Source: Marinobacter antarcticus (GTDB lineage: Bacteria; Pseudomonadota; Gammaproteobacteria; Pseudomonadales; Oleiphilaceae). Taken from it: 64,000 bases of DNA. Location: positions 1,612,001-1,676,000 of the forward strand of contig NZ_FRAQ01000001.1 in assembly GCF_900142385.1 (NCBI RefSeq), given 5' to 3'. Shown here one piece after another: positions 54,552-64,000 of this stretch. The first letter of the stretch is position 1. Every line of letters starts with the position of its first letter. The translations under genes were made by a program, and so were the position numbers. Under the pieces are notes generated by a model. That model saw only the letters and a program-made list of their open reading frames with translations. It was not told where the DNA came from and did no database searches.

Positions 54552-55607
54552 TCAGTTGGCTTTTAAGCCCCGCGACTGCTGCTCCGCCATATCCTGAAGA
54601 ATGCGGTGAAAGCTTCGCAGACGTTCCGGGCTGAGTTTGCCCGCCTCTGCCGCCGCATCAATGGCACAGCCGGGATCGCCCATGTGCCTGCAGTTGCGGA
54701 ATTTGCAGTAGCCGATTACATCGCGAATCTCGCGAAAGCCGTACTCGATTTCTTGCGGCGACATATGCCACAGACCAAACTCCCGGATCCCTGGCGAGTC
54801 AATCAGATCTCCGCCCATCGGCAGGTGAAATAGCTTCGCCGTAGTGGTCGTGTGAACACCCTTGCCTGTGCTTTCAGAAACCGCACCAACGCGAATCGCC
54901 TCATCAGGCATCAGCGTCTGGATAATTGACGATTTGCCAACCCCCGACTGGCCCACAAAAGCGCTCGTTTTGTCCTTCACCAGAGCTTCAACCTCCGGCG
55001 AAGGCCCGCCGTCGAACTGAACCGCTGAGGTGCGCACTACCTCATAGCCCAGCGCCGCGTAGCGCGCCAGCAAAGCGTCAATCGGCGCGCGGTTTTGATC
55101 GTTAATCAGATCTGTCTTGTTCAACAGAATAACAGCCGGAATATCCGTGATCTCAGAAGCCACAAGATACCGGTCAATCAGATTGTCATGGGGCTCCGGC
55201 TCCGGCGCAATCACCAGGATAATATGATCAATATTCGCTGCCACCGGCTTCACAGCACCAAAGTTATCCGGACGCTGCAATAAGTTATCGCGCTCACAGC
55301 GGGCAACAATCACACCCGTCTCATTCTTGCCAGGTCGCCAGACAACCCGATCGCCTGTCACCAGGCTATCAATATTCGCTCTAACAAAGCAGCGCAGAAC
55401 ATCACCCTTGTGTTCACCCTCTAAGGCTTCTACATCAAGCTGTTGCCCATAGTGAGCAATGATTAGTCCTTCCTGCTCCGGCCCCAGTTCACCGGCTTCG
55501 GCCTGCGCCTGAACTGACTTCTCCTTGCGAGCCGCGCGGGCAGCACGCTCCTCCTGAACCTTCTTGATCCGGAATTGCTGTTGCTTGTTCAGTTGCCGTT
55601 TTGCCAT
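54552..55607 (-). CDS. rsgA: Small ribosomal subunit GTPase RsgA
   Basis: The 351-residue protein has an N-terminal OB fold, a circularly permuted GTPase with NKTDL before GQSGVGKSSI, and a C-terminal zinc knuckle (CKFRNCRH followed by GDPGCAI). RsgA hydrolyses GTP on the 30S subunit during late assembly. The start includes a basic N-terminal stretch rich in Lys/Arg/Gln that helps ribosome binding. It is convergent with motB across 16 bases and divergent from orn across about 110 bases. Confidence 0.95.
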   Translation of the reverse strand: MAKRQLNKQQQFRIKKVQEERAARAARKEKSVQAQAEAGELGPEQEGLIIAHYGQQLDVEALEGEHKGDVLRCFVRANIDSLVTGDRVVWRPGKNETGVIVARCERDNLLQRPDNFGAVKPVAANIDHIILVIAPEPEPHDNLIDRYLVASEITDIPAVILLNKTDLINDQNRAPIDALLARYAALGYEVVRTSAVQFDGGPSPEVEALVKDKTSAFVGQSGVGKSSIIQTLMPDEAIRVGAVSESTGKGVHTTTTAKLFHLPMGGDLIDSPGIREFGLWHMSPQEIEYGFREIRDVIGYCKFRNCRHMGDPGCAIDAAAEAGKLSPERLRSFHRILQDMAEQQSRGLKAN

Positions 55608-55716
55608 AAGGTCTCAGATAACACGGATGAAAGTGGTGTCGTTGCTATGCCATCATACCGGAATAATGACTATTCAGCTCCACCTACTCTAAAGTCAAAG
55701 AATTGAGGAACACAGA

Positions 55717-56259
55717 ATGTCAGCAGGCAAATACCTGGTTTGGATTGATCTGGAAATGACCGGCCTTGATCCGGAAAAAGAACGCATCATCGAGATGGCC
55801 ACCATCATCACCGATTCAGAACTGAATCTTGTGGCCGAAGGCCCGGTCATCGCGGTCCATCAGCCCGACAACCTGCTCGACGCGATGGATGAATGGTGCA
55901 CCCGAACCCACGGCGAAAGCGGCCTTACCAAACGCGTCCGCGAAAGCAAAGTCTCCGAGGCCGAAGCCGAGCAACAGACCATCGCTTTCCTGAAAGAGTA
56001 CATGGAATCGGGTAAATCCCCCTTGTGCGGTAACAGCATCGGCCAGGATCGCCGCTTCCTCGTGAAATACATGCCCCAGCTCGAAGACTTCTTTCACTAC
56101 CGCAACCTTGATGTCTCCACAGTCAAAGAACTGGCCCGCCGCTGGCGACCGGACGTACTGCAAGGTGTTAAAAAACAGGGCAGCCATCAGGCGCTGGACG
56201 ACATCCGCGATTCCATCAACGAACTGCGCCATTACCGGGAGCACTTCTTCAAGCTATAA
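55717..56259 (+). CDS. orn: Oligoribonuclease Orn
   Basis: The 180-residue DEDDh exonuclease has [13 protein letters not shown] (first metal Asp/Glu), the middle Asp in [11 protein letters not shown], and the final His/Asp in [11 protein letters not shown]. It degrades di- to pentanucleotides and is the main enzyme for clearing pGpG, the product of c-di-GMP hydrolysis. That ties it to the EAL protein and FimX signalling in this window. Its end overlaps the convergent queG gene by six bases. Confidence 0.96.
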   Translation: MSAGKYLVWIDLEMTGLDPEKERIIEMATIITDSELNLVAEGPVIAVHQPDNLLDAMDEWCTRTHGESGLTKRVRESKVSEAEAEQQTIAFLKEYMESGKSPLCGNSIGQDRRFLVKYMPQLEDFFHYRNLDVSTVKELARRWRPDVLQGVKKQGSHQALDDIRDSINELRHYREHFFKL

Positions 56260-57333
56260 GTCGTGCTGTGCCAAGGCCCACTGAACATGCTCGCGGACCA
56301 TATCGGATGGATGGTCTGCGCGCTTTTTAAGGGCTTCAATCACCGGGATAGTAGAGGGCGCGTTGCCCAGCCCCACCGCCAGATTTCGTAACCAGCCCTC
56401 GTATCCCGTGCGGCGAATAGCCGAGCCCTCGGTTCGCTTCAGAAATTGCTCTTCAGTCCACAGAAACAACTCCGCCAAAGAACTGTTGTCCAGACCGTGT
56501 CTGGGCTGAAAGTCATCTTCGCGGGCGGGTTTGCTGAACTTCTGCCAGGGGCAGACGAGTTGGCAGTCATCGCAGCCGAAAACCCGGTTACCCATGAGCG
56601 AACGTAACTCCTCCGGAATGCTGCCTTTAAGTTCGATGGTGAGATAACTGATGCAGCGCCGGGCATCCAGCTTGTGCGGCCCCACAAAAGCATCCGTGGG
56701 GCACAGTTCGAGGCAGGCGGAGCAGCTGCCGCAATGGTCGGTTTCAAAGGCGGCGTCTACCGGCAGAGGCGCGCTGGTAAATATTTCGCCCAGGAAAAAG
56801 AACGACCCGGCCTTCGGATGTATCAGCATGTTGTTCTTGCCAATCCAGCCCAGCCCCGCCCTTTGTGCCAGCGCTCTCTCCAATACAGGTGCACTGTCTA
56901 CAAAGGCTCGATAATCATAGCCGCTTACCGCATCGTCAATCCGCTTTGCCAGGGTTGCCAATCGCTTGCGGATCAGCTTGTGATAATCACGGCCAAGGGC
57001 GTAGCGAGTGATATAGGCGTTTTCCCGGTTAGTAAGCGCTTCTTTCGGGCTGTCGGGTGCAGGCAGATAATCCATGCGCACGGAGATTACCCGGGTTGTG
57101 CCCGGCACCAGCGATTTCGGCGTATACCGCTTGTCTCCGTGGTCGGCCATGTATTCCATCTCGCCCTGATAACCTTTATCCAGCCAGTCTTGCAGGTGCT
57201 GGGCATGTTCACCGGTATCTGCGGTTGTGATACCCGCATCCGAAAACCCGAGTTCTCTGGCCCATTGCCGGATAAGTGTCGGCAAATCAGCCAGTTCTGG
57301 TGTCAGAGATGTGTTGGTTTCAGTCGTGCTCAT
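56254..57333 (-). CDS. queG: Epoxyqueuosine reductase QueG
   Basis: The 359-residue protein has two 4Fe-4S motifs, [16 protein letters not shown] and [10 protein letters not shown], after a cobalamin-binding N-terminal domain, the QueG layout. It reduces epoxyqueuosine to queuosine in certain tRNA anticodons. Length matches the family. It is convergent with orn and divergent from nnrDE across 147 bases, which include an AT-rich stretch likely to hold promoters for both. Confidence 0.94.
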   Translation of the reverse strand: MSTTETNTSLTPELADLPTLIRQWARELGFSDAGITTADTGEHAQHLQDWLDKGYQGEMEYMADHGDKRYTPKSLVPGTTRVISVRMDYLPAPDSPKEALTNRENAYITRYALGRDYHKLIRKRLATLAKRIDDAVSGYDYRAFVDSAPVLERALAQRAGLGWIGKNNMLIHPKAGSFFFLGEIFTSAPLPVDAAFETDHCGSCSACLELCPTDAFVGPHKLDARRCISYLTIELKGSIPEELRSLMGNRVFGCDDCQLVCPWQKFSKPAREDDFQPRHGLDNSSLAELFLWTEEQFLKRTEGSAIRRTGYEGWLRNLAVGLGNAPSTIPVIEALKKRADHPSDMVREHVQWALAQHDL

Positions 57334-57480
57334 AGGCTCCGTTGATGTAACTGCCTCGCAGGCGCTGGGGGTAAGGATATTTAATTTGATTAAGTTATGA
57401 CCTTTTCCACGGTTTTGCTATGCTTTACAGATAGCTGGCCAATTTTCTTAAACCGGTTTCTGTAACGGGAGCAAAGGCTC

Positions 57481-59055
57481 ATGCCACAGCACGCTGGAGG
57501 CAGTTTATCAGACGCACTGTTTTCCGCCGATTCTGTGCGCCTAATTGATCATTATGTTATCGGGCAACAAGGCGTTGATGGTTTTGACCTGATGCAATCC
57601 GCCGCTCGTGCGGCATTTCGCCGGCTGGTTGTGCGCTGGCCCGGAGTGGAGCCTCTGCTGGTTCTCTGCGGTGCTGGTAATAACGGCGGTGATGGGTATC
57701 TGATAGCGGCCAATGCCGTGCGGCACGGGCTGGCTGTGCGCTGTATTGCGGTTGCTCCCACAGAGAAATTGGGCGGTGATGCCCGTCAAGCCTGGCAGAA
57801 AGCTGTTGCTGATGGCGTAGAGGTGCAGGCGCTGGCGGATATCGGCGAGCCTGAGCTGGACTCTGTGTTTGAAACAGCAGAGCTGATTGTTGATGCCATG
57901 CTCGGCACCGGTGTTTCCGGCGCGCCCAGAGAACCATTTTCCGGGGTGATTGCATGCTGTAATCGCTCCGGACTACCCGTGCTGGCTGTGGATTTGCCAT
58001 CCGGCCTGGATGCTACCACAGGTGCGGCTGAGGGCGAGGTGGTGCAGGCCGCCATGACCGTCACATTTATCGGCCGTAAAGTCGGGCTGTATACCGGCCA
58101 GGGCGCTGCGGTGTGTGGCGATGTAATGTTTGAAACACTGAATGCAAGCGCCGGCGTCGTTGAGAGCGGCGAGGCCCCGATCGCCATGCTTCGGCGCTGG
58201 GAGTCCGTACTGGGCTGGCTGCCTGCGCGGCCGGCTAACGCCCACAAGGGCCGGTTTGGTCATGTTCTGGTGGTCGCTGGATGCCGGGGTTTTGGTGGTG
58301 CCGGCATGCTGGCAGCAGAAGCGGCGGCGCGCTCCGGTGCGGGGCTGGTTTCACTGGCAACGCGCCCTGAACATGTAACGGCCGCCCTGGCGCGTTGTCC
58401 GTCGGTAATGGTTCACGGCCTGATTCACGGTTCGGAACTGCCAGCATTGCTGGATGCCGCAACGGTAGTGGTGTGCGGGCCAGGTTTGGGGCAGAACTCC
58501 TGGGGACAACAAATGCTGCAGCAGGTGGTTGAAAGCGGAAAGCCCCGTGTTCTGGATGCAGATGCTCTGAACCTGCTTTCGTCCCGGGTAGTGACGCCCG
58601 CCCGCAACCAGATTCTGACACCGCACCCGGGCGAGGCGGCCAGACTGCTGAACTGCCTGGTGCCCGAAGTAGAGGTCGATCGCGTGGCTGCGGCCAGAAA
58701 GTTGCAGTCCCTTTACGGTGGGGTGGTCTTGCTCAAGGGGGCCGGGACGATCATCGCGTCTGGCGCGGAAGCGGTGGATATTGCCGGTGGCAGCAACCCG
58801 GGTATGGCGACCGGAGGCATGGGTGATGTGTTATCCGGAATCATCGGTGCTCTCTATGCCCAGACCTATGCCCAGACGACTGAAGCGCCTGCCCGTGCCG
58901 CAACCCTGGGAGCGGTGGTGCACCTTGAGGCTGCCTGCAGAGCTTCAGCGGACAAGGGCTATATCGGCTTGATACCGACCGACGTGATTGATGCATTGCC
59001 GCTGGTTTTCCGGGAAGCAGAGCCGGGCAGTAACTGCAGCAAGGAGGGAGAATGA
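57481..59055 (+). CDS. nnr: Bifunctional NAD(P)H-hydrate epimerase/dehydratase
   Basis: The 524-residue fusion has an N-terminal YjeF_N epimerase (LVLCGAGNNGGDGYLIA; DLPSGLDATTG) and a C-terminal ADP/ATP-dependent dehydratase (GPGLGQNSWG, NQILTPHPGEAARLL, GMATGGMGDVLSG). It repairs hydrated NADH and NADPH. It opens the operon nnr-tsaE-amidase-mutL-miaA-hfq, a classical gammaproteobacterial order. Its last four bases overlap the tsaE start (ATGA). Confidence 0.94.
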   Translation: MPQHAGGSLSDALFSADSVRLIDHYVIGQQGVDGFDLMQSAARAAFRRLVVRWPGVEPLLVLCGAGNNGGDGYLIAANAVRHGLAVRCIAVAPTEKLGGDARQAWQKAVADGVEVQALADIGEPELDSVFETAELIVDAMLGTGVSGAPREPFSGVIACCNRSGLPVLAVDLPSGLDATTGAAEGEVVQAAMTVTFIGRKVGLYTGQGAAVCGDVMFETLNASAGVVESGEAPIAMLRRWESVLGWLPARPANAHKGRFGHVLVVAGCRGFGGAGMLAAEAAARSGAGLVSLATRPEHVTAALARCPSVMVHGLIHGSELPALLDAATVVVCGPGLGQNSWGQQMLQQVVESGKPRVLDADALNLLSSRVVTPARNQILTPHPGEAARLLNCLVPEVEVDRVAAARKLQSLYGGVVLLKGAGTIIASGAEAVDIAGGSNPGMATGGMGDVLSGIIGALYAQTYAQTTEAPARAATLGAVVHLEAACRASADKGYIGLIPTDVIDALPLVFREAEPGSNCSKEGE

Positions 59056-59549
59056 GCATTTTCGGGAACGAGCGCAGACTGTTTCTGGAAGGCGAGGCCG
59101 AGACAGAGAAGCTGGGAAGAGAGCTTGCCCGCCTGGCAAAAGAATCGGATCAGGGGCTGACGGTGTTTCTCGAAGGCGATCTCGGAATGGGTAAGACCAC
59201 GCTCAGTCGCGGAGTTATCAGGGGGCTTGGGCACAAGGGCGCTGTGAAGAGCCCGACTTATACGATAGTTGAGCCTTACGAAGACCTGACACCGCCGATC
59301 TATCATTTTGATCTGTACCGGCTGGGCCACCCGGAAGAGCTTGAATACATGGGCATCCGGGATTACTTCAACGGCCAGAGTATTTGTCTTATCGAGTGGC
59401 CAGAGCGTGGAGAAGGGCTGCTGCCCGCGCCCGATCTCGAAGTGCACCTGGAGTATCAGGGCGAAGGTCGCTCGGCGGTGGTCCGGGCAGGCTCTGAACT
59501 GGGTGCATCACTTTTGAACGAACTTGAACTGATAGGGCCGGACCATTAA
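59052..59549 (+). CDS. tsaE: tRNA threonylcarbamoyladenosine ATPase subunit TsaE
   Basis: The 165-residue P-loop protein has EGDLGMGKTTLSRG near residue 40, SPTYTIVEPY as switch region and HFDLYRLGHPEELEYMG. TsaE works with TsaB and TsaD to add threonylcarbamoyl to A37 of ANN-decoding tRNAs. The start overlaps the nnr stop, so translation is coupled. The length and motifs are standard. Confidence 0.95.
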   Translation: MSIFGNERRLFLEGEAETEKLGRELARLAKESDQGLTVFLEGDLGMGKTTLSRGVIRGLGHKGAVKSPTYTIVEPYEDLTPPIYHFDLYRLGHPEELEYMGIRDYFNGQSICLIEWPERGEGLLPAPDLEVHLEYQGEGRSAVVRAGSELGASLLNELELIGPDH

Positions 59550-59580
59550 CGGACTGGCACTGGATAAACAGGCAAGCTGT

Positions 59581-60942
59581 ATGAATAAACTCAAGCTCAC
59601 GATTAAAGCAATGATTGCTCTGGCGACTCTGTGCCTGCTTATGGCAAGCATGTCCGCTCAGGCCGGTACTCAGGTGGAAGGTATCCGCATCTGGCCGGCG
59701 CCGGATCACACTCGCCTGGTGCTGGATACTGCGGGCAAGGTTGATCACAACATGTTCGCGCTGAGTAACCCTTCGCGTCTGGTGATTGATCTCAAGAATA
59801 CCCGGCTGAATACAGATTTCGACAAACTCGATCTGTCCGGTAGCCCGGTCCGGCGCATCCGAAGTGCGACGCGTAACGGCACAGATCTGAGGGTGGTTCT
59901 TGATCTTGTCAGTGATATTAAGCCCCGGAGCTTCCAGCTAGAGCCCAACCAGCAGTATGGACATCGCCTGGTGCTTGACCTCATTGATGAAAGTGGCAGC
60001 CGCCTGGAAAAAGCGACCAAACCTACGGTAACCCACGATTCGGCCGGCAAGCGCGATGTCATTGTGGTTATTGATGCGGGCCACGGTGGTGAGGATCCGG
60101 GAGCTATCGGGCCGCGAGGCACCCGCGAAAAGGATGTTGTTCTGAAAATGGCTCACATCCTTGCGGATATGATTAATAAACAGCCAGGCTACATCGCCAA
60201 GCTCACCCGTACCGGAGATTATTATATCGGGCTGAGGAACCGGACAATTCTGGCCCGCAAGTACAGCGCCGACCTGTTTGTATCGGTGCATGCGGACGCT
60301 TTCCGCACGCCTCAGCCCAAGGGCGCCTCAGTGTTTGCGTTGTCTCAGCGCGGCGCAACCAGTGAAACGGCGCGCTGGCTGGCGCAGAGTGAAAACCGCT
60401 CTGACCTCATCGGCGGTACCGGCGGCGTTTCTCTGGATGGGCGGGATGATATGCTGGCCGGCGTGTTGCTCGATCTGTCCATGACAGCCAGCATCAACGC
60501 CAGCCTCGGTGTGGGCAGCTCCGTGCTGGGCAAGCTCAACAGCGTGGCTCGCCTGCATAAGTCAGGTGTGGAGCAGGCGGCATTCGCGGTGCTCAAGTCA
60601 CCGGATATCCCTTCCATCCTCGTGGAAGCGGGTTTCATCTCCAATCCGCAGGAAGAGAAAAATCTGGCTACGGACTGGTATCGCCGGAAACTGGCTGGCG
60701 CCATCATGAATGGTGTTGACGAGTATTTTCGTAAAACACCCCCGCCGGGCACCTTGCTGGCATGGCAGAAACAGAACCGTCAGGGCGGCAACGCTATAAG
60801 CCAGCACAGGGTTCAGAGTGGCGATACCTTATCCGGACTGGCGCGGGAAAATCAGACCACTGTCAGCGAGTTGATGCAGTTTAACGGCCTGAGGGACGAC
60901 CGTGTTATGGTAGGGCAAACCATTCGTATTCCTTCATCCTGA
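59581..60942 (+). CDS. N-acetylmuramoyl-L-alanine amidase (AmiB/AmiC type) with LysM
   Basis: The 453-residue precursor has a Sec signal peptide (cleavage after SMSAQA), an AMIN domain (about 32-135), an Amidase_3 zinc domain with VIDAGHGGEDPGAIG, SVHADAF and VEAGFISNPQEE, and one C-terminal LysM repeat (HRVQSGDTLSGLA). It is periplasmic and cleaves septal peptidoglycan during daughter-cell separation, under EnvC/NlpD control in relatives. AMIN directs it to the septum. The symbol amiB is used for this locus in Pseudomonas; the LysM addition is common there. It starts 31 bases after tsaE. Confidence 0.93.
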   Translation: MNKLKLTIKAMIALATLCLLMASMSAQAGTQVEGIRIWPAPDHTRLVLDTAGKVDHNMFALSNPSRLVIDLKNTRLNTDFDKLDLSGSPVRRIRSATRNGTDLRVVLDLVSDIKPRSFQLEPNQQYGHRLVLDLIDESGSRLEKATKPTVTHDSAGKRDVIVVIDAGHGGEDPGAIGPRGTREKDVVLKMAHILADMINKQPGYIAKLTRTGDYYIGLRNRTILARKYSADLFVSVHADAFRTPQPKGASVFALSQRGATSETARWLAQSENRSDLIGGTGGVSLDGRDDMLAGVLLDLSMTASINASLGVGSSVLGKLNSVARLHKSGVEQAAFAVLKSPDIPSILVEAGFISNPQEEKNLATDWYRRKLAGAIMNGVDEYFRKTPPPGTLLAWQKQNRQGGNAISQHRVQSGDTLSGLARENQTTVSELMQFNGLRDDRVMVGQTIRIPSS

Positions 60943-60963
60943 AGCAAGAGGTAGCCCCGAAAC

Positions 60964-62850
60964 ATGCCCTCCATCCGATTGCTCTCGCCGCGGCTGGCAA
61001 ACCAGATTGCCGCGGGCGAGGTAGTTGAGCGCCCTGCATCCGTTGTCAAGGAACTGGTTGAAAACGCGCTCGATGCGGGCGCGGACCGCGTTTATGTTGA
61101 AGTGGAGCAGGGAGGCGTAAAGCTGATCCGGGTGCGTGACGACGGCAGTGGTATTGCTGAAAGCGACCTGCCTCTGGCGCTAAGCCGCCATGCCACCAGC
61201 AAAATTGCCAGCCTTGATGATCTTGAGGCCGTGGCTTCCCTCGGTTTCAGGGGTGAAGCTCTGGCCAGTATCAGTTCTGTGTCGCGCCTTGCGCTGACCT
61301 CCCGCACAGAAGGGCAAGAGGCAGCTTCCCGGGTAGAAGTTGAAGGTCGTGACATGGACGCTCGAATCTCGCCGGCTGCGCATCCTGTGGGCACCACCGT
61401 TGAAGTCCGGGATCTCTTTTTCAATACCCCGGCGCGGCGCAAGTTTCTCCGTACCGAAAAAACCGAATTCAACCACGTAGAAGAGTGTGTGCGGCGCCAG
61501 GCGCTTAGTCGGTTTGATGCAGGCTTTACTCTGCGTCACAACCAGCGGGTTGTTCAGAACCTCCGGCCTGCGGAATCCATGCAGGACAGAGAACGCCGCA
61601 TTGGTGCCTTGTGCGGGCAGAAGTTTATCGACAATGCGGTGGTTATTGATGCGGAGGCCACAGGTTTGCGCCTGTGGGGCTGGGTGGCCTTGCCTACATT
61701 CTCTCGCAGCCAGTCCGATCTTCAGTATTTCTTTGTCAATGGCCGCGTAATCCGTGACCGGCTGGTTGCCCATGCCGTTCGCCAGGCCTACCGCGATGTG
61801 TTGTACAACAACCGCCACCCGGCGTTTGTTCTCTACCTTGAAGTCGATCCCGCCACGGTTGACGTGAACGTGCACCCGACTAAGCACGAAGTGCGCTTCC
61901 GCGATGGTCGTCTGGTGCATGATTTTATCTTCCGTACGCTGCACAAAGCTCTGGCTGATGTGCGGCCTGACGACCATTTCCGGGGCGCGGTGGCCCAGTC
62001 CTTCGGTCGCGAGGTCTCAGGGCCGGGAGAATCTCCGGCAGCCAGGTCAGCTGCTCCGCACCAGTCCTGGAACGGGCAGCCGGCGATGCCTTCCGCAGAC
62101 AGTCATGCTCCGGGTGCTGGTTTTGGCGGGCAGGTAGCGCCGCAGCAGGAATGGCGGGCGAGCGATCAGATGGCGTTTTATCAGTCTCTCGGTGGCGGTG
62201 GTGTTACTGCCCGGCAAGAGCCTGCCCCATCGATGGATCACCCGGTCAACGCGGATGGTCATGAAGAGCCGCCTCTGGGTTATGCTATTGCCCAGTTGCA
62301 CGGCATTTATATACTGGCCCAGAGCAGTGTCGGGATGATCGTAGTGGATATGCATGCGGCTCACGAACGTATTACCTACGAGCGAATGAAGCGCGCACTG
62401 GCAGAGCAGGATCTCAAAAGCCAACCGTTACTGGTGCCTCTGTCTCTTGCTGTCAGTCAGAAAGAGGCGGCGCTCGCTGAAACTCACGGAGAGGACCTGC
62501 AACAGCTTGGGCTGCAGATTGAGCGTATCGGGCCTGAGACGCTTGCAATCCGGCAGGTACCGGCGCTGCTGCGGGGAGCCGATACAGAGCAGCTCGTTCG
62601 GGATGTTTTATCTGATCTGATTGAGCACGGCCAGAGTGATCGGGTCGAAGCCGTTACCCACGAGCTTCTCGGGACCATGGCGTGTCATGGTTCGGTGCGG
62701 GCAAATCGCCAGCTAACCATGCCTGAAATGAACTCCCTGCTTCGGGACATGGAAGCGACAGAGCGCAGTGGTCAGTGTAACCATGGCCGCCCCACCTGGA
62801 CGCTGGTTACACTGGCGGAGCTAGACAAGCTGTTCCTGCGGGGGCGCTAG
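60964..62850 (+). CDS. mutL: DNA mismatch repair protein MutL with endonuclease motif
   Basis: The 628-residue protein has the GHKL ATPase ([24 protein letters not shown]), a proline/glycine/serine-rich linker (about 335-430) and a C-terminal dimerisation domain. At Asp462 it reads [12 protein letters not shown], which fits the DQHA-x2-E-x4-E endonuclease motif with Met for Gln, as in Pseudomonas MutL. The cell therefore probably nicks mismatched DNA with MutL itself rather than MutH. It follows the amidase gene by 21 bases and precedes miaA by one base. Confidence 0.95.
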   Translation: MPSIRLLSPRLANQIAAGEVVERPASVVKELVENALDAGADRVYVEVEQGGVKLIRVRDDGSGIAESDLPLALSRHATSKIASLDDLEAVASLGFRGEALASISSVSRLALTSRTEGQEAASRVEVEGRDMDARISPAAHPVGTTVEVRDLFFNTPARRKFLRTEKTEFNHVEECVRRQALSRFDAGFTLRHNQRVVQNLRPAESMQDRERRIGALCGQKFIDNAVVIDAEATGLRLWGWVALPTFSRSQSDLQYFFVNGRVIRDRLVAHAVRQAYRDVLYNNRHPAFVLYLEVDPATVDVNVHPTKHEVRFRDGRLVHDFIFRTLHKALADVRPDDHFRGAVAQSFGREVSGPGESPAARSAAPHQSWNGQPAMPSADSHAPGAGFGGQVAPQQEWRASDQMAFYQSLGGGGVTARQEPAPSMDHPVNADGHEEPPLGYAIAQLHGIYILAQSSVGMIVVDMHAAHERITYERMKRALAEQDLKSQPLLVPLSLAVSQKEAALAETHGEDLQQLGLQIERIGPETLAIRQVPALLRGADTEQLVRDVLSDLIEHGQSDRVEAVTHELLGTMACHGSVRANRQLTMPEMNSLLRDMEATERSGQCNHGRPTWTLVTLAELDKLFLRGR

Positions 62851-62851
62851 A

Positions 62852-63919
62852 GTGTCACCAAGAGTGCCACAACCGACTAGCGCCTGTGGTGAGCAGGACA
62901 GGCCGCCGGCCATCTTCCTGATGGGGCCCACGGCTTCAGGCAAGACGGATCTGGCCATGGCGCTTTGCGAGCAGCTGCCATGCGACATCATCAGCGTTGA
63001 CTCGGCAATGATTTACTGTGGCATGGATATTGGTACGGCCAAACCCACTGCTGATGAACTGGCCCGCGCCCCCCATCGGTTGATTGATATCTGCGATCCG
63101 TCTGAAACCTATTCTGCTGCCGATTTTCGTCGGGATGCACTGACTGAAATGGAACGGATATCCGCTGCCGGGCGTATTCCTCTGCTTGTGGGCGGCACCA
63201 TGATGTACTTCAAGGCATTGTTGCATGGTATGTCGGGGCTGCCGTCGGCCAGTCCGGAGCTACGCAGAACTCTTGAGGCGGAGGCAGAACAGCTTGGATG
63301 GGCTGCGCTGCATGCGGAACTGCAGGCAACCGATCCGGTAGCGGCAAAACTGATCCATCCGAATAATCATCAGCGCCTGTTAAGAGCTCTGGAAGTTATC
63401 CGCCTGACCGGGCGGCCGATTTCGGCTTTCTGGGAGGCGCAGGGCAGCCGGCCATTTCGCCAAGAGGCAGGCCGTAAGGGTATTGAGGATTACACTTATT
63501 TTACTCAATGGCAGGCAGACGAAACTTCATCGCTTCCGTATACTATAACGCAGCTTGCCATGGTGCCCCCGGAGAGGCGAGTGCTTCACGACAGGATTCA
63601 CCAGCGCTTTCTGAATATGCTGGAAGCGGGGTTGCTGGATGAAGTCCGTACTCTGATGGGCAGAGGTGATCTGAACCCGGACCTCCCTTCCATGCGCTGT
63701 GTCGGTTATCGTCAGGCTTGGAGTTACTTGGCCGGCGAACATGATTATGACGCATTTGTAAGTAAGGGCGCCGCGGCCACTCGTCAGCTTGCCAAGCGGC
63801 AGCTCACCTGGCTTCGCAAGTGGTCTGATTTGAACTGGCTGGACAGCGAAGACGGGTTTATCGTTGAGGCAGCCTTGAAAAAAGTCAGGTTTCACACCAC
63901 ATTTAGCTCTGAATATTGA
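62852..63919 (+). CDS. miaA: tRNA dimethylallyltransferase MiaA
   Basis: The 355-residue protein opens, after a 22-residue polar tail, with the P-loop [15 protein letters not shown], then [16 protein letters not shown] and [15 protein letters not shown], all MiaA hallmarks. It adds a dimethylallyl group to A37 of tRNAs that read UNN codons. GTG 62852 follows the mutL stop with one base between, so translation is coupled. A longer N-terminal tail than E. coli MiaA is present; an internal start is possible. hfq comes 34 bases later. Confidence 0.94.
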   Translation: MSPRVPQPTSACGEQDRPPAIFLMGPTASGKTDLAMALCEQLPCDIISVDSAMIYCGMDIGTAKPTADELARAPHRLIDICDPSETYSAADFRRDALTEMERISAAGRIPLLVGGTMMYFKALLHGMSGLPSASPELRRTLEAEAEQLGWAALHAELQATDPVAAKLIHPNNHQRLLRALEVIRLTGRPISAFWEAQGSRPFRQEAGRKGIEDYTYFTQWQADETSSLPYTITQLAMVPPERRVLHDRIHQRFLNMLEAGLLDEVRTLMGRGDLNPDLPSMRCVGYRQAWSYLAGEHDYDAFVSKGAAATRQLAKRQLTWLRKWSDLNWLDSEDGFIVEAALKKVRFHTTFSSEY

Positions 63920-63953
63920 CGATCTGCATTTACTAATAAACAGGAGAACACAC

Positions 63954-64000
63954 ATGTCAAAAGGGCACTCGTTACAAGACCCTTACCTCAATGCCTTACG
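63954..64000 (+). CDS. hfq: RNA chaperone Hfq, N-terminal fragment cut by window edge
   Basis: ATG 63954 with AGGAG eight bases upstream begins MSKGHSLQDPYLNAL, the near-invariant Hfq start that forms the first helix of the hexameric Sm-like ring. Only 15 codons are inside the window. The miaA-hfq order is standard in gammaproteobacteria. Hfq binds small RNAs and mRNAs. Confidence 0.95.
   Translation, partial: MSKGHSLQDPYLNAL

Noticed and set aside
1..64000. CRISPR arrays, insertion sequences, prophage, tRNA or rRNA genes
   Set aside because: No spaced repeats, transposase or integrase motifs, or cloverleaf-like sequences were noticed; gene order and base composition are uniform.

Overview
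The window is ordinary chromosomal DNA of a moderately GC-rich gammaproteobacterium. The right half keeps a gene order I know from Pseudomonas aeruginosa: parE, parC, serB, fimX, a PilZ-like gene, psd, motAB, rsgA, orn, queG, nnrDE, tsaE, amiB/C, mutL, miaA, hfq. The efp/epmAB genes are inserted in it. Together with the acyclic-terpene (Atu) cluster and the marine-type transporters, this suggests a Marinobacter-like bacterium; the genus is an inference. I found no rRNA, tRNA, CRISPR array, insertion sequence or phage genes.

Left third (1-18870): a truncated MFS transporter; rlmJ with a hairpin over its ribosome binding site; an unrecognised NTPase-like gene paired with a small MscS channel; an EamA exporter overlapping a GIY-YIG gene; two divergent alpha/beta hydrolases; an OmpA-type lipoprotein; serA divergent from a D-2-hydroxyglutarate dehydrogenase, which overlaps a sirtuin that lacks zinc-binding cysteines; a UbiB-like kinase; an FAH-family hydrolase; a purine salvage pair (apt plus NCS2 permease); a TRIC/YadS channel; a membrane-anchored BLUF photoreceptor; and a quinone oxidoreductase.

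Middle (18935-35473): a minus-strand atuABCDEF-H operon for citronellol/geraniol-type terpenoid breakdown, with divergent atuR and a palindrome between them. The usual atuG is absent. Next comes a two-gene unit of a subtilisin-like lipoprotein protease and a PrcB-like lipoprotein, then parE.

Right half (35596-64000): an SLC13/TrkA-C transporter with a repeat-rich upstream region; an EAL phosphodiesterase; a possible 15-codon mini-gene; cytochrome b561 plus YceI; parC-serB; FimX with a PilZ-like neighbour (type IV pilus/c-di-GMP control); epmB divergent from efp-epmA (elongation factor P and its lysylation enzymes); psd; motAB; rsgA; orn; queG; and the nnrDE-tsaE-amidase-mutL-miaA-hfq operon, which runs off the right edge.

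The least explained items are the NTPase-like/MscS pair, the protease/PrcB pair, the mini-gene at 38900-38947, and the structured regions in front of rlmJ and the SLC13 gene.
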